A DNA stretch of 64,000 nt from Companilactobacillus baiquanensis. GTDB taxonomy: Bacteria; Bacillota; Bacilli; Lactobacillales; Lactobacillaceae. Under the pieces are notes generated by a model. That model was not told the DNA's origin and did no database searches. It saw only the letters and a list, made by a program, of their open reading frames with translations. Where the stretch lies: assembly GCF_003946605.1 (NCBI RefSeq), contig NZ_RHOQ01000001.1:620001-684000 (forward strand). The letters are read 5' to 3'. A program made the position numbers and the translations under genes. Positions 18,187 through 25,797 of the stretch are shown piece by piece (position 1 is the stretch's first letter; each line of letters begins with the position of its first letter).

Positions 18187-20481
18187 TTAGATAGAGTCTG
18201 TCAAATCCCAAGTAACATCATATTTATAAGTTCCTGATTTGGCACCAGAGTCGGCCTTTAATATCATACCGTCATCACTATCCCATGTATTAGCAACTTG
18301 ATAGGTATTGCCATCACTAATGAAATTTGATGGGAAGGTAGACTGGTCAGCTATTTGGACAATCGATCCATTTAAAATAGATTGACTTGAGCCATTATCA
18401 TCAACATATAATAAATCACCATCAAATTTATTACTATCCGGATCTTGAATCGCACTAGTTGATAATTTCCAATTTGAGTTATCTTCATTATCAACAACAT
18501 TAACTTTCCAGCTGCCATTGCGTTTGACCATTTGATCTTTACCATTAGAATGAATCGTTCTAAACGACATTTCACTATCAGCATCGATCAAGATGGGGGC
18601 TACCGTGGGTTTATTTATATTGAAAGTTATTGAATTTGAACGATTACCAGAAGAATCAGTTACATAAACTATCAGCGTATTATTACCATCATTCAAATCG
18701 GTTTTGGAAACTTTAATTGCTACTTTACCGTCAGAACCACTTGAAAGTGATTGCATTTTTTCAGAATTGTCATTGATTTTATAATGTGCTGTCACTTTTG
18801 AGTTATCCATAGACACATTTGTATCAATATACGATGCTGTAGAATCAGCCTCGATATTAGATTTTGAACTAAGATCTAAATCAGTTGTATCAGATGTTAA
18901 TTTCATAGTCGTTGCCTTGATTGTAAAGCTTGGCGAATCAACATTTTTAATCAAATTCGTACCCTCAAAGGAAGCGGTTGTGGAAGCAACTTCTTTATCG
19001 ACACTAGGGGTATCAGAATTAGCCACTCCTTCAACCGTTATCGTCGCACTCTTAGGCTCGCCGGATTTCAATAGGTCTTTTAAGACCTTAGTAAAACTGG
19101 CACTTGATAAATCATTTACTGAAATATCTTCACTACTTCCATCACTATACGTAATATTTCCGCCAGTATATGTCATATTATCAGGTAAATCGATTTTTGC
19201 ATTGATTCCGCTCCAATCTAGTTCTCCACTCTCACGTTTTACATTGTAGACAAAACGTAAGTTGTCACCGTTATATACTTCATCGTTTGAAGAGTTTATT
19301 TCTTCTCCGGCCTGTGAATCATCGTAAGCTGTGGCAGTGGCATCACCTTCGACAAGTGAAGGAATTGATTCAAAAACAACCATATTTCGAGCATGACTAG
19401 AACCTGTACTTCCGGTAAAACCCCATAATACCTTTCCATCATTTTGTGTGAATTGTTGAGTAGAGTTTTTATAAAATTCACTGGTATCAATCGGAATATT
19501 TTTTTCTGAAATTGGCTGACGTATAACACTTAAAGAGTCATTAACAGGTTTTACTTTATCATCAAAAGTATATGATAAATGTCCAATCTGACTTCCATCA
19601 GCAGGTGGCGTATATGAGATTACAACATGATGCCACATTCCATTACTTAATTTCAAATTAGAACTTGATCCGTCATCTGGTTTATATTTAAGGCCTTGAT
19701 GCAACATGCTATACCAGTATGTCTGAACATTTGAGCCTAAAAATCCTCCCATTGAAATAGAAGTTGTTTTTTGTGCATAAGTCGTCGGTTCAGCTGGATA
19801 ATTATAAGCAATGTGTGAGGCGTCGCTCGCAACCTGTGACAAACTATCATCGTAACTATTACTAAAATACTTATAATTATTATCTGATGGAGTACCATTT
19901 TCAAACATCGACGATCCACCAACGCCATCATTTTTAAAAGTATCAAATTCCAATGCCCAACTATTTTGAATGGCTTTAGCTGCAACTGTATCTGTTGAGG
20001 TTCCACTTTTATAAGTATCATCAGATCCCCAAACACCCATGGTTTCACCTGCTGCTTGGTTACCTCCTGTTAATGTGGCATTTGCATTATTTCCGTAGTT
20101 TTGCAAAACAAATGCCAATCCATCACCCGGAGATGTGGATGCTCCTAAATATACCCACATTGAAAGAGTCTGTCTCTCATTCAAATTAAGATAATTCATT
20201 TTACTAGGATTTGACCAAACGTACCCTTGTTGTTTTTGGTAATCACTAGTGATTTGAACAATACTAGTATTACCATTTTTAAATGTAGTAGTATTAGCGT
20301 TATTGGTTCTAACATCACCCTTCAAAAAATAATCCCCAAAATTTAAACCCGTAGGGGCACTACTTATCGGATCATTATCAGCAACTGCTGCTTGTATTTC
20401 ATTACTCTTACCAAAAAATAAACTAATTAAAATAATTGTTGAGACCATCCAAATATATCTCAACTTGACCCTATCTGACAT
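18187..20481 (-). CDS. Lectin-like WxL surface protein (paralogue 2)
   Basis: 764 residues, the same plan as its neighbour: signal peptide (about 1-33), L-type-lectin-like domain (LSMWVYLG, DGLAFVLQN, GVWGSDDTY, NSWALEFDTF, WHHVVISYTPP, VLWGFTGSTG), Ig-like modules, and a C-terminal WxL domain with NWKLSTS and VTWDLTDSI. The protein ends at the second WxL motif, as in the other two paralogues. ATG 20481 follows AAGAGGG. The gene has its own terminator, so it is probably transcribed separately from paralogue 1. Its ligand is unknown; soil or plant glycan, mucus or self-glycan binding are all possible. Confidence 0.88.
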   Translation of the reverse strand: MSDRVKLRYIWMVSTIILISLFFGKSNEIQAAVADNDPISSAPTGLNFGDYFLKGDVRTNNANTTTFKNGNTSIVQITSDYQKQQGYVWSNPSKMNYLNLNERQTLSMWVYLGASTSPGDGLAFVLQNYGNNANATLTGGNQAAGETMGVWGSDDTYKSGTSTDTVAAKAIQNSWALEFDTFKNDGVGGSSMFENGTPSDNNYKYFSNSYDDSLSQVASDASHIAYNYPAEPTTYAQKTTSISMGGFLGSNVQTYWYSMLHQGLKYKPDDGSSSNLKLSNGMWHHVVISYTPPADGSQIGHLSYTFDDKVKPVNDSLSVIRQPISEKNIPIDTSEFYKNSTQQFTQNDGKVLWGFTGSTGSSHARNMVVFESIPSLVEGDATATAYDDSQAGEEINSSNDEVYNGDNLRFVYNVKRESGELDWSGINAKIDLPDNMTYTGGNITYSDGSSEDISVNDLSSASFTKVLKDLLKSGEPKSATITVEGVANSDTPSVDKEVASTTASFEGTNLIKNVDSPSFTIKATTMKLTSDTTDLDLSSKSNIEADSTASYIDTNVSMDNSKVTAHYKINDNSEKMQSLSSGSDGKVAIKVSKTDLNDGNNTLIVYVTDSSGNRSNSITFNINKPTVAPILIDADSEMSFRTIHSNGKDQMVKRNGSWKVNVVDNEDNSNWKLSTSAIQDPDSNKFDGDLLYVDDNGSSQSILNGSIVQIADQSTFPSNFISDGNTYQVANTWDSDDGMILKADSGAKSGTYKYDVTWDLTDSI

Positions 20482-20653
20482 AAGAAAATCCCTCTTTTTG
20501 CCCGTTCATTTATATCCCAATATAATAAGATAAAATCATAATACAATAACAAAAATAATATTATTATCCAATATTAGTAATGATTTATTACATAAAATGA
20601 TAAAAATCATTTAACTATAAATTAATTAGCAAAAAAAGATGATTAAAGAGAAA

Positions 20654-21346
20654 TCAGTCTTCTTCATTCTCTTTAATCATCGATAAGGTATCATTTAACT
20701 GTTCTAATTCTTCAGTGCGGTTTAAAAAGTTATCCAAAATCAATTCAACGGATCGTTCATCTGCAGTATCTGAATCTAGGCTCATTTCTTGAAGTTTTTT
20801 TTCAAACCAAATTTGCTTATTGGCTAAGGAATCTGGCATATCTTGAGTTAAATATCTTTGATAATCTATCAAAAGTTCCATCTGCATCAACTCTGTTTTA
20901 TACCAAAATTGTTGTACGGTAAAAATAGGCAAGATCTTCATTTTAGCTTTATCAGCAATCGCTCTAAATGGTGTCATTAATTCATCTAATGAATAATTTT
21001 CAGCAGCACCTTTTTGATAATCCTTCAAAGGTAGTCCAGTCGTTACCACTAAACCAAACTCCTTGTCTTCTAAAGGAAAACTCTTATCACCATAAATAAA
21101 GTTCCTAGTTAAAACTGTATCTTCCCAATTTTTTAATCCACTAGGTGCTGAATACCAATAAAGTGGAAATTGAAATATTATTCGATCTGCATCAGTTAAT
21201 AATTGTTGCTCCTGTTTGATATTTATTTCATTAATTTCTTCAACATGATTCCAAGTTACATTATCTAATTTAGATCCTTGATATAAAAATTGTTGTGTTT
21301 GTGAATTTTCTATCTCTGGATGAGAAACTATTATTAGCGTTTTCAT
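20654..21346 (-). CDS. NAD(P)H:quinone oxidoreductase-like flavoprotein
   Basis: 230 residues with the flavodoxin-like fold of the NQO1/KefF/MdaB group: N-terminal MKTLIIVSHPEIENSQTQQF (the phosphate-binding loop for FMN/FAD) and FQFPLYWYSAPSGLKNWEDTVL (the isoalloxazine-binding region, about 70-95). Such enzymes reduce quinones, nitroaromatics or azo compounds by two electrons. The C-terminal ~40 residues are acidic and helical. ATG 21346 follows GGAGAGGG. It is monocistronic and divergent from the pheB-like gene. The natural substrate is unknown. Confidence 0.85.
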   Translation of the reverse strand: MKTLIIVSHPEIENSQTQQFLYQGSKLDNVTWNHVEEINEINIKQEQQLLTDADRIIFQFPLYWYSAPSGLKNWEDTVLTRNFIYGDKSFPLEDKEFGLVVTTGLPLKDYQKGAAENYSLDELMTPFRAIADKAKMKILPIFTVQQFWYKTELMQMELLIDYQRYLTQDMPDSLANKQIWFEKKLQEMSLDSDTADERSVELILDNFLNRTEELEQLNDTLSMIKENEED

Positions 21347-21459
21347 TGTTCCCTCTCCTACTTATCCTAATTACTCATGAGCATAACAAAATACTAAGAA
21401 ATTTTATACTATTTTATCTCTAGAGTATTTATTTTAGACTGATGTTGTAACCGTTTAAG

Positions 21460-21468
21460 TGATATAAT
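21460..21468 (+). promoter_or_regulatory. Extended -10 promoter of the pheB-like gene
   Basis: TGATATAAT, an extended -10 element, lies 40 bp before the GTG start. No good -35 hexamer is seen at the expected distance, which is typical of extended -10 promoters. Confidence 0.45.
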
Positions 21469-21507
21469 TTACAATACATGTAGACGTATTAGTAGAGGAG
21501 GATTATT

Positions 21508-21942
21508 GTGGAAAAGTATTACATTGTAGATCGTTCTATTTTGCCGGATTCCTTTGATAAAGTCATTCAGGCACGCAACTTGTTGGAGACAGGTAAAGCT
21601 TCTAATGTTAGTGATGCTGTTAAAATGGTCAATATTAGTCGTGGTACTTACTATAAATATAAAGATCTGGTCTTTTTGCCAGATGAGAGTACCAGTGATC
21701 GTAAAGCTGTCTTTTCAATGATCCTAGATCATGAACCTGGAATTTTATCAAAAGTTTTATTGATTATCTCAGAATCAAACGCCAGTGTATTAACTATTAA
21801 TCAAGATATACCTATTCATAATATGGCTAGTGTCTCCATTTCACTTGATATAAATCATATGACTGGAACTATCAATGATTTAATGGAAAAATTGCGAAGC
21901 TATGAATTTATTAGTAATGTTCAACTTATTGCCGTGGAATGA
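21508..21942 (+). CDS. pheB: ACT domain-containing protein, PheB/UPF0735 family
   Basis: 144 residues: an N-terminal helix-turn-helix-like region (SDAVKMVNISRGTYYKYKDLVF, about 35-57) and a C-terminal ACT domain (about 70-143, with DHEPGILSKVLLIISESNASV), the layout of the UPF0735/PheB family associated with aromatic amino-acid metabolism. ACT domains sense amino acids; the exact role of the family is unsettled. The start is GTG 21508 behind GAGGAGG. Its stop codon directly abuts, with no spacer, the stop codon of a small gene on the opposite strand. Confidence 0.82.
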   Translation: MEKYYIVDRSILPDSFDKVIQARNLLETGKASNVSDAVKMVNISRGTYYKYKDLVFLPDESTSDRKAVFSMILDHEPGILSKVLLIISESNASVLTINQDIPIHNMASVSISLDINHMTGTINDLMEKLRSYEFISNVQLIAVE

Positions 21943-22095
21943 CTACTTCGGCCAGGCAATGTACATTGCCATAATAACGCCAACAGTTCCTACGCAGTAA
22001 AACAGCTTGGAGACTGTGTTGCTTTTCACATGGCTGCCGGAGATCAATAAAATCAATCCGACTGAAAATATTATTGCAATAATTAAGAATTCCAT
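21943..22095 (-). CDS. Small 50-residue membrane protein
   Basis: A complete frame from ATG 22095 to TAG 21943, with AAGGAG six bases before the start. The product begins MEFLIIAIIFSVGLILLISG (first membrane helix, about 3-19), has a short polar turn (SHVKSNTVSK), then a second helix (LFYCVGTVGVIMAMYIA) and ends WPK. It is a two-helix hairpin with no recognisable family. It converges on the pheB-like gene with the two stop codons adjacent. The strong ribosome binding site and continuous hydrophobic pattern argue it is translated. Confidence 0.6.
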   Translation of the reverse strand: MEFLIIAIIFSVGLILLISGSHVKSNTVSKLFYCVGTVGVIMAMYIAWPK

Positions 22096-22194
22096 AAAAC
22101 ACTCCTTATTATTCACTTGAAATTATTCATTGTTTTAACTCTAACGAATAAATGTGACGAAAAAGTGAATAACTTGTGGAGTTTTATGAAAAAA

Positions 22195-22217
22195 AAAGAA
22201 CCCTCACGGGTTCTTTT
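22195..22217. terminator. Bidirectional terminator
   Basis: Stem AAAAGAACCC/GGGTTCTTTT with a 3-nt loop and long A/T flanks, just past the stop of the LysM-3D gene. Confidence 0.85.
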
Positions 22218-22230
22218 TTATTATTCAAAA

Positions 22231-22887
22231 TTAGATAACTTCAACAGTAGCTGATGTAACACCGTATGAAGGAATTTGAGCATTTGGCATAGCAACGTCT
22301 AATTGTTGAGGATTGCTATATGCAAATGTACCTGTATCATTAACTGTTCTATACATTACTGTACCGTCAGCTAAAGTGATCTTAAGTTGTGTACCCTTAG
22401 GGAATACTGAAAGGTTGGCAGCAACACCACCATAACCCATGTTTGAACCTAATACAGCTGGATCATAGAAACTGATCTTAAATGTACCGTGTGATGTACC
22501 TGTTGTACTTGATTGTGTTGTTTGTGTTTGTGTAGTATTTTGTGTTGCTTGTGGTTGTGCTTGTTCTTGTGTTTGGGCTGCTGGTGTTGTATCAGTAGCT
22601 TGTGTTGTTTGTGTTGATGTTGTATTTGTTGCTGCTTGAGCTGTTGGTAAAGTAATTGTTTCGCCAGGGAAGATCAAATCAAATCCACCGACTTCTCTTC
22701 CGTTAGCTTGTTCAAGTTCAGCAATTGATACACCGTTTGCGGCTGCAATACTCTTATATGTATCACCTGCTTCAACACTTACGTGTGTGCTGTCAATAGT
22801 TGTAGCAGCTTGGGCTGTTTTAGCAGTTGCTCCCATTGCTGTTAATGCCATAGTGCTTAATAAAGCGATTGATAATACTTTTTTCAT
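22231..22887 (-). CDS. Secreted LysM-3D domain protein (probable cell-wall hydrolase)
   Basis: 218 residues: signal peptide (about 1-27, AQA cleavage), one LysM domain (about 34-81; VEAGDTYKSIAAANGVSIAEL...IFPGETITLP), a low-complexity linker of Thr/Gln/Ala repeats (about 84-132), and a C-terminal 3D double-psi beta-barrel (about 137-218; GGVAANLSVFPKGTQLKI, VNDTGTFA, LDVAMP). LysM binds peptidoglycan; 3D domains resemble the lytic transglycosylase MltA and YocH/Rpf-like autolysins. The three-aspartate signature is partly visible (ND, LDV). ATG 22887 follows GAGGATG. Expected to be extracellular or wall-bound. Confidence 0.85.
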   Translation of the reverse strand: MKKVLSIALLSTMALTAMGATAKTAQAATTIDSTHVSVEAGDTYKSIAAANGVSIAELEQANGREVGGFDLIFPGETITLPTAQAATNTTSTQTTQATDTTPAAQTQEQAQPQATQNTTQTQTTQSSTTGTSHGTFKISFYDPAVLGSNMGYGGVAANLSVFPKGTQLKITLADGTVMYRTVNDTGTFAYSNPQQLDVAMPNAQIPSYGVTSATVEVI

Positions 22888-23119
22888 AAATTTAATTACA
22901 TCCTCATTTGTTTATTTAGCTCTTAACGCTACGAGTGATATAGTAACAGGGTTATATTACACAAATAGCATTAATAGATTACAATTTTGGAATTTTCTGT
23001 AATCTTAGTAACACAAATGAAACATTTGTTCCCGTTGATACTAGTAAATCAACTTTTACCAAAGTTAAATAATTTATGAAAATAATGATTATTTACAAAA
23101 AAAGCTTATAAAAACCTAC

Positions 23120-23806
23120 TTATTTAAAAAAACTTTTCATTTCTAGTGCCATTTGAATCAATTCAAACGATTCTTTAAGCTGTAAATCGACTAAAGAAAA
23201 TTCAATTTTATGAATTTTGCTTAATTGATATAAATCTTGAAATGCTTTAGCCGCTTTTGAGTATTCTGTAAACTTGCTAAATTCAATCTTTATTTCTTGT
23301 TTATCAAAGTTCGGTGCTTGATAAGGTTCTTCAATTAACTTATTCAAAAATCTTTTATCAAAGTCATTCCAGTCGGTTTGATAAAAATCTTCTATATTAT
23401 CAAACAAGTTATGATTCAATGAACTGATAAAAGCTACTATTAATAGGTAAGTCAATTTTTTTGATAATTTAAGTTTCTGAGCTAACGCGGTTGCTAAATA
23501 AACTGCTCCCAAGTCATTTTTGAGCGGATAATTTTCTAATTGATCGATCAAAGTAAAAGCACTATCTAAATAAATACTTCCGCAAGTCTTTTCATTCATG
23601 AAGTCATCCATTGTTTCTTGTTTATAAACATAAAGATCACCTATATCGATCAAATCATCTAATGAATACTTCTTATCGCCCATTAATTTAACTAAGACCA
23701 CGCCTTTATATCTTTTTAGAGCGTTTAAGATATTCTTACTGTCAGTTTGCCAAGGCATAATTAACTTATCGTGTTGCATAGCCGAGTAATAAATTTTTTT
23801 AGACAT
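23120..23806 (-). CDS. Hypothetical protein cotranscribed with a MerR regulator
   Basis: 228 residues, soluble, rich in lysine, leucine and aspartate, beginning MSKKIYYSAMQHDKLIMPWQ. I do not recognise a domain. I chose ATG 23806, which overlaps the MerR stop codon by 8 bp and is preceded by AAGGAAC, rather than an in-frame start 30 bp earlier inside the MerR gene. The tight coupling puts it in the MerR-controlled unit with the NAD(P)H-binding protein, so a link to electrophile or redox stress is plausible but unproven. Confidence 0.7.
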   Translation of the reverse strand: MSKKIYYSAMQHDKLIMPWQTDSKNILNALKRYKGVVLVKLMGDKKYSLDDLIDIGDLYVYKQETMDDFMNEKTCGSIYLDSAFTLIDQLENYPLKNDLGAVYLATALAQKLKLSKKLTYLLIVAFISSLNHNLFDNIEDFYQTDWNDFDKRFLNKLIEEPYQAPNFDKQEIKIEFSKFTEYSKAAKAFQDLYQLSKIHKIEFSLVDLQLKESFELIQMALEMKSFFK

Positions 23807-24191
23807 GTTCCTTATTTTCGAGCTTCTCTTCTTCAAATTTGGCTATATGACTATCATAATTATCAACTTTTTTAGTTAATCGCTTGTAAGTTGCTTGAAG
23901 GTCACTTAGCTTTTCTGCCATGATAGCTTGTTGATCAAGTAAGATCTGCTTTCTTTCAGCAATAGTTGAATCACCCTTTTGAAATAATGCTACATATTTT
24001 GACAAGGCTTCAACTGACATCCCGGCATTACGCATGCACTTAGCAAATTCGACCCAATTAATATCTTCTTCTGTAAAATCACGATAGCCAACTTCATTTC
24101 GGTTTACCTTAGGGATCAAGCCGACTTTTTCATAATATCTCAAAGTATCAGCTGTTAAATCGTATTTTTGTGCGACTTCTTTAATATTCAT
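23799..24191 (-). CDS. MerR-family regulator (AdhR-like)
   Basis: 130 residues: an N-terminal winged helix starting MNIKEVAQKYDLTADTLRYYEKVGLIP (recognition region TADTLRYYE), a linker with VEFAKCMRNAGMSVEALSKYV, and a C-terminal coiled coil (about 80-125). It has a single cysteine (in FAKCMRNAGMS), as in the AdhR/NmlR group that senses aldehydes or thiol stress. ATG 24191 follows AGGAGAG. It is second in an operon whose promoter has the 19-bp spacer and dyad that MerR-family activators distort. It probably autoregulates. Confidence 0.88.
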   Translation of the reverse strand: MNIKEVAQKYDLTADTLRYYEKVGLIPKVNRNEVGYRDFTEEDINWVEFAKCMRNAGMSVEALSKYVALFQKGDSTIAERKQILLDQQAIMAEKLSDLQATYKRLTKKVDNYDSHIAKFEEEKLENKEHV

Positions 24192-24201
24192 ATCTTCTCT
24201 C

Positions 24202-24798
24202 CTATACTCTCGCTAATCCTAAACTTTCATTCATGTAAAGAGTTGGTTCATTAATTATTCTAGCAGCTAAATCAGCTACGCTGGTTCTTGATACCGCATG
24301 ACCAACAAAAGCTTCACCTTTAAAGGTTATTTGGTAGTTAGTATCGGGATCGTCATCAAACCATCCTGGTCGTAAAATCGTATATTGAATGTCAGAAGCT
24401 TCTATTATATCGGCAGCTTTTCGATATGGTATTAAAACATCAGGAATATCATCAGCAAATCCATTTGAACTTACTTCATTATAGATGCCCATAGATGTAA
24501 CAAAAACAACTCGACCGACTTTATTTTGGTCCATCGCTGCAACAACATTTTTAGCGATTTCGACTAGTTGACTATTTACACTGACAAAAACTACATCTTG
24601 ATTTTCGACTACTTTATTTAAATCATCAATATTAGTGGCATCCCCAGCAACAGCTGTTTCTCTTTTCTCATCAATTTCGCCCAATTTCTCAGTGTTTCTT
24701 ACGAACAAAGTTAAATGACTATCACTTGTATCTAGCAATTCTTTACGCACTAATGATCCAATGGAACCACTTGCACCAATTATTAATACATTTTCCAT
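24202..24798 (-). CDS. NAD(P)H-binding atypical SDR (NmrA-like)
   Basis: 198 residues with Rossmann motif GASGSIGS (residues 8-15) and the pattern VVENQDVVFVSVN, typical of small NAD(P)-binding proteins of the YwnB/SDR_a5 type. It is the first gene of the MerR-controlled operon (gap of 10 bp to merR) and divergent from a flavodoxin. A reductase for quinones or electrophiles is the likely general role; the substrate is unknown. ATG 24798 follows GAGGTGG. It resembles the protein encoded at 32337-32978, which also sits beside oxidoreductases. Confidence 0.83.
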   Translation of the reverse strand: MENVLIIGASGSIGSLVRKELLDTSDSHLTLFVRNTEKLGEIDEKRETAVAGDATNIDDLNKVVENQDVVFVSVNSQLVEIAKNVVAAMDQNKVGRVVFVTSMGIYNEVSSNGFADDIPDVLIPYRKAADIIEASDIQYTILRPGWFDDDPDTNYQITFKGEAFVGHAVSRTSVADLAARIINEPTLYMNESLGLARV

Positions 24799-24824
24799 TC
24801 AAACCACCTCTTTACTTGTAGAAT

Positions 24825-24855
24825 AATATAAACCTTAAAGTGTACTCTAAAGCAA
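24825..24855 (-). promoter_or_regulatory. MerR/AdhR-type promoter with 19-bp spacer and operator dyad
   Basis: On the minus strand: -35 TTGCTT (24850-24855), exactly 19 bp, then -10 TATATT (24825-24830). The spacer holds a near-palindrome TTTAGAGT/ACTTTAAG, close to the known AdhR-group operator (CTTAGAGT...ACTCTAAG). The long spacer plus dyad is the signature of MerR-activated promoters. It drives the SDR-merR-hypothetical operon. Confidence 0.8.
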
Positions 24856-24934
24856 GTATTTTATTTTTTTTATAAATTTTTCTTGCATTAAAATTTAATC
24901 ACGAGACAATATAAGTGATAAAAGGAGGAAGATT

Positions 24935-25378
24935 ATGAAATCTATCGTTATTTATTTTACTCAATCAGGCACGACTAAAGCTGCAGCTGAAAAAATTGCT
25001 GCTAAAACGGATTCTGATATAGTGGAAATGACCACTTCAGATGTTTATCCAGATAATTTTGACGATTTAGTTGCTAAAGCAAAAGAACAAATTGATGGAA
25101 ATGAGCGTCCGGTAATTAATGAGGACTTTGATTTTTCTGATTATAAAACGATCTATTTAGGATTCCCCATTTGGTATCAACAACCACCAATGATTATTCA
25201 TAGTTTCTTTGAAAAATTCGATTTGACTGACAAAACCGTTATACCTTTTATTACTAGTGGAAGTAGCAGTTTTTCTGTCTGCGAACCTTATATGAATAAT
25301 ATGAAGACAAATGCAAAATTAGAAAATGGCTTTAGATCTAATTCCGATTTGGAAATCGAAGAGGGATTGGCTTTATAA
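24935..25378 (+). CDS. Flavodoxin-like protein
   Basis: 147 residues with the flavodoxin start MKSIVIYFTQSGTTKAAAEKI (phosphate-binding loop at 9-15) and the flavin-contact strand YKTIYLGFPIWYQQPPMIIHSFF. Cytosolic FMN electron carrier or reductase. ATG 24935 follows AAAGGAGG. It is divergent from the MerR-controlled operon and may share its regulation. The stop codon is only 4 bp from a large structured element (25383-25559). The C-terminus EIEEGLAL is at about the family end point, so the element does not obviously truncate the gene. Confidence 0.87.
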   Translation: MKSIVIYFTQSGTTKAAAEKIAAKTDSDIVEMTTSDVYPDNFDDLVAKAKEQIDGNERPVINEDFDFSDYKTIYLGFPIWYQQPPMIIHSFFEKFDLTDKTVIPFITSGSSSFSVCEPYMNNMKTNAKLENGFRSNSDLEIEEGLAL

Positions 25379-25382
25379 TTCC

Positions 25383-25559
25383 GTCTCCAGTCGAAAAAGA
25401 AAATCACGCTGTGAGGAACGCTTGAAGTCACGGTCTTCAAGCTCGATTTTGAACTTCGCAAAGTACGCGAATTTCAAAATTCATCCTGTGCTGTAATGAC
25501 GAGAAAATCACTCGTCCTAACAGCACGCCACTACGAGTTTTTCGTTTTCGACTTCCGAC
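25383..25559 (+). repeat. Family-1 structured element, copy A (three-arm, ~180 bp)
   Basis: The outer ends pair: GTC-TCC-AGTCGAAAA (25383-25397) with TTTTCGACT-TCC-GAC (25545-25559), leaving a symmetric TCC/TCC internal loop. Inside are three hairpin arms: CTTGAAG/CTTCAAG, ATTTTGAA.TTCGC/GCGAA.TTCAAAAT, and GTGCTGT..GACGAG/CTCGTC..ACAGCAC. Short single-stranded-type motifs (AAAAAGAAA, GGAACG, CTCG, CTTCCGAC) are identical in copy B (29760-29940, opposite strand), while the stems differ by paired changes. Sense is given here as that of the flavodoxin gene, whose stop is 4 bp upstream. No coding frame is credible. Confidence 0.75.
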
Positions 25560-25593
25560 TAGTTCGTAATCATAAATAAATTTAAAAAATAAA

Positions 25594-25635
25594 GAGTGTA
25601 CCAACGTTAAAAAAATACGTTGGTACACTCTTTTT
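25594..25635 (+). terminator. Terminator downstream of flavodoxin and element A
   Basis: A perfect 13-bp stem GAGTGTACCAACG with its complement, an 11-nt A-rich loop and TTTTT. Confidence 0.88.
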
Positions 25636-25690
25636 GTGATTGTGGGTATTATTTAGATTTTTTCAGGTTTGAATAAATATTTTTATCAAA

Positions 25691-25757
25691 ATTGTTTAAA
25701 CAAATAATGATAAAACAGTTATAATATATTTAGAGCTAAATATGTTTAAACATATTT
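25691..25757 (+). promoter_or_regulatory. GH65 promoter with two TGTTTAAACA palindromic operators
   Basis: TATAAT lies at 25720-25725. Upstream, overlapping the -35 region, is the palindrome TTGTTTAAACAA (25692-25703). Downstream, covering the transcription start and leader, is a perfect 20-bp palindrome (25738-25757) with the same core TGTTTAAACA. Two identical cores bracketing a promoter fit repression by a dimeric regulator that bridges or blocks both. The regulator is not adjacent. Confidence 0.65.
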
Positions 25758-25797
25758 GCCAAGGAATTCAAATTTTATGAATTGGGAGAATATTATT

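Noticed and set aside
25437..25628. 63-residue minus-strand frame across element A and the terminator
   Set aside because: It spans inverted repeats and a terminator and has no family resemblance; the DNA pattern is explained by the structured element.
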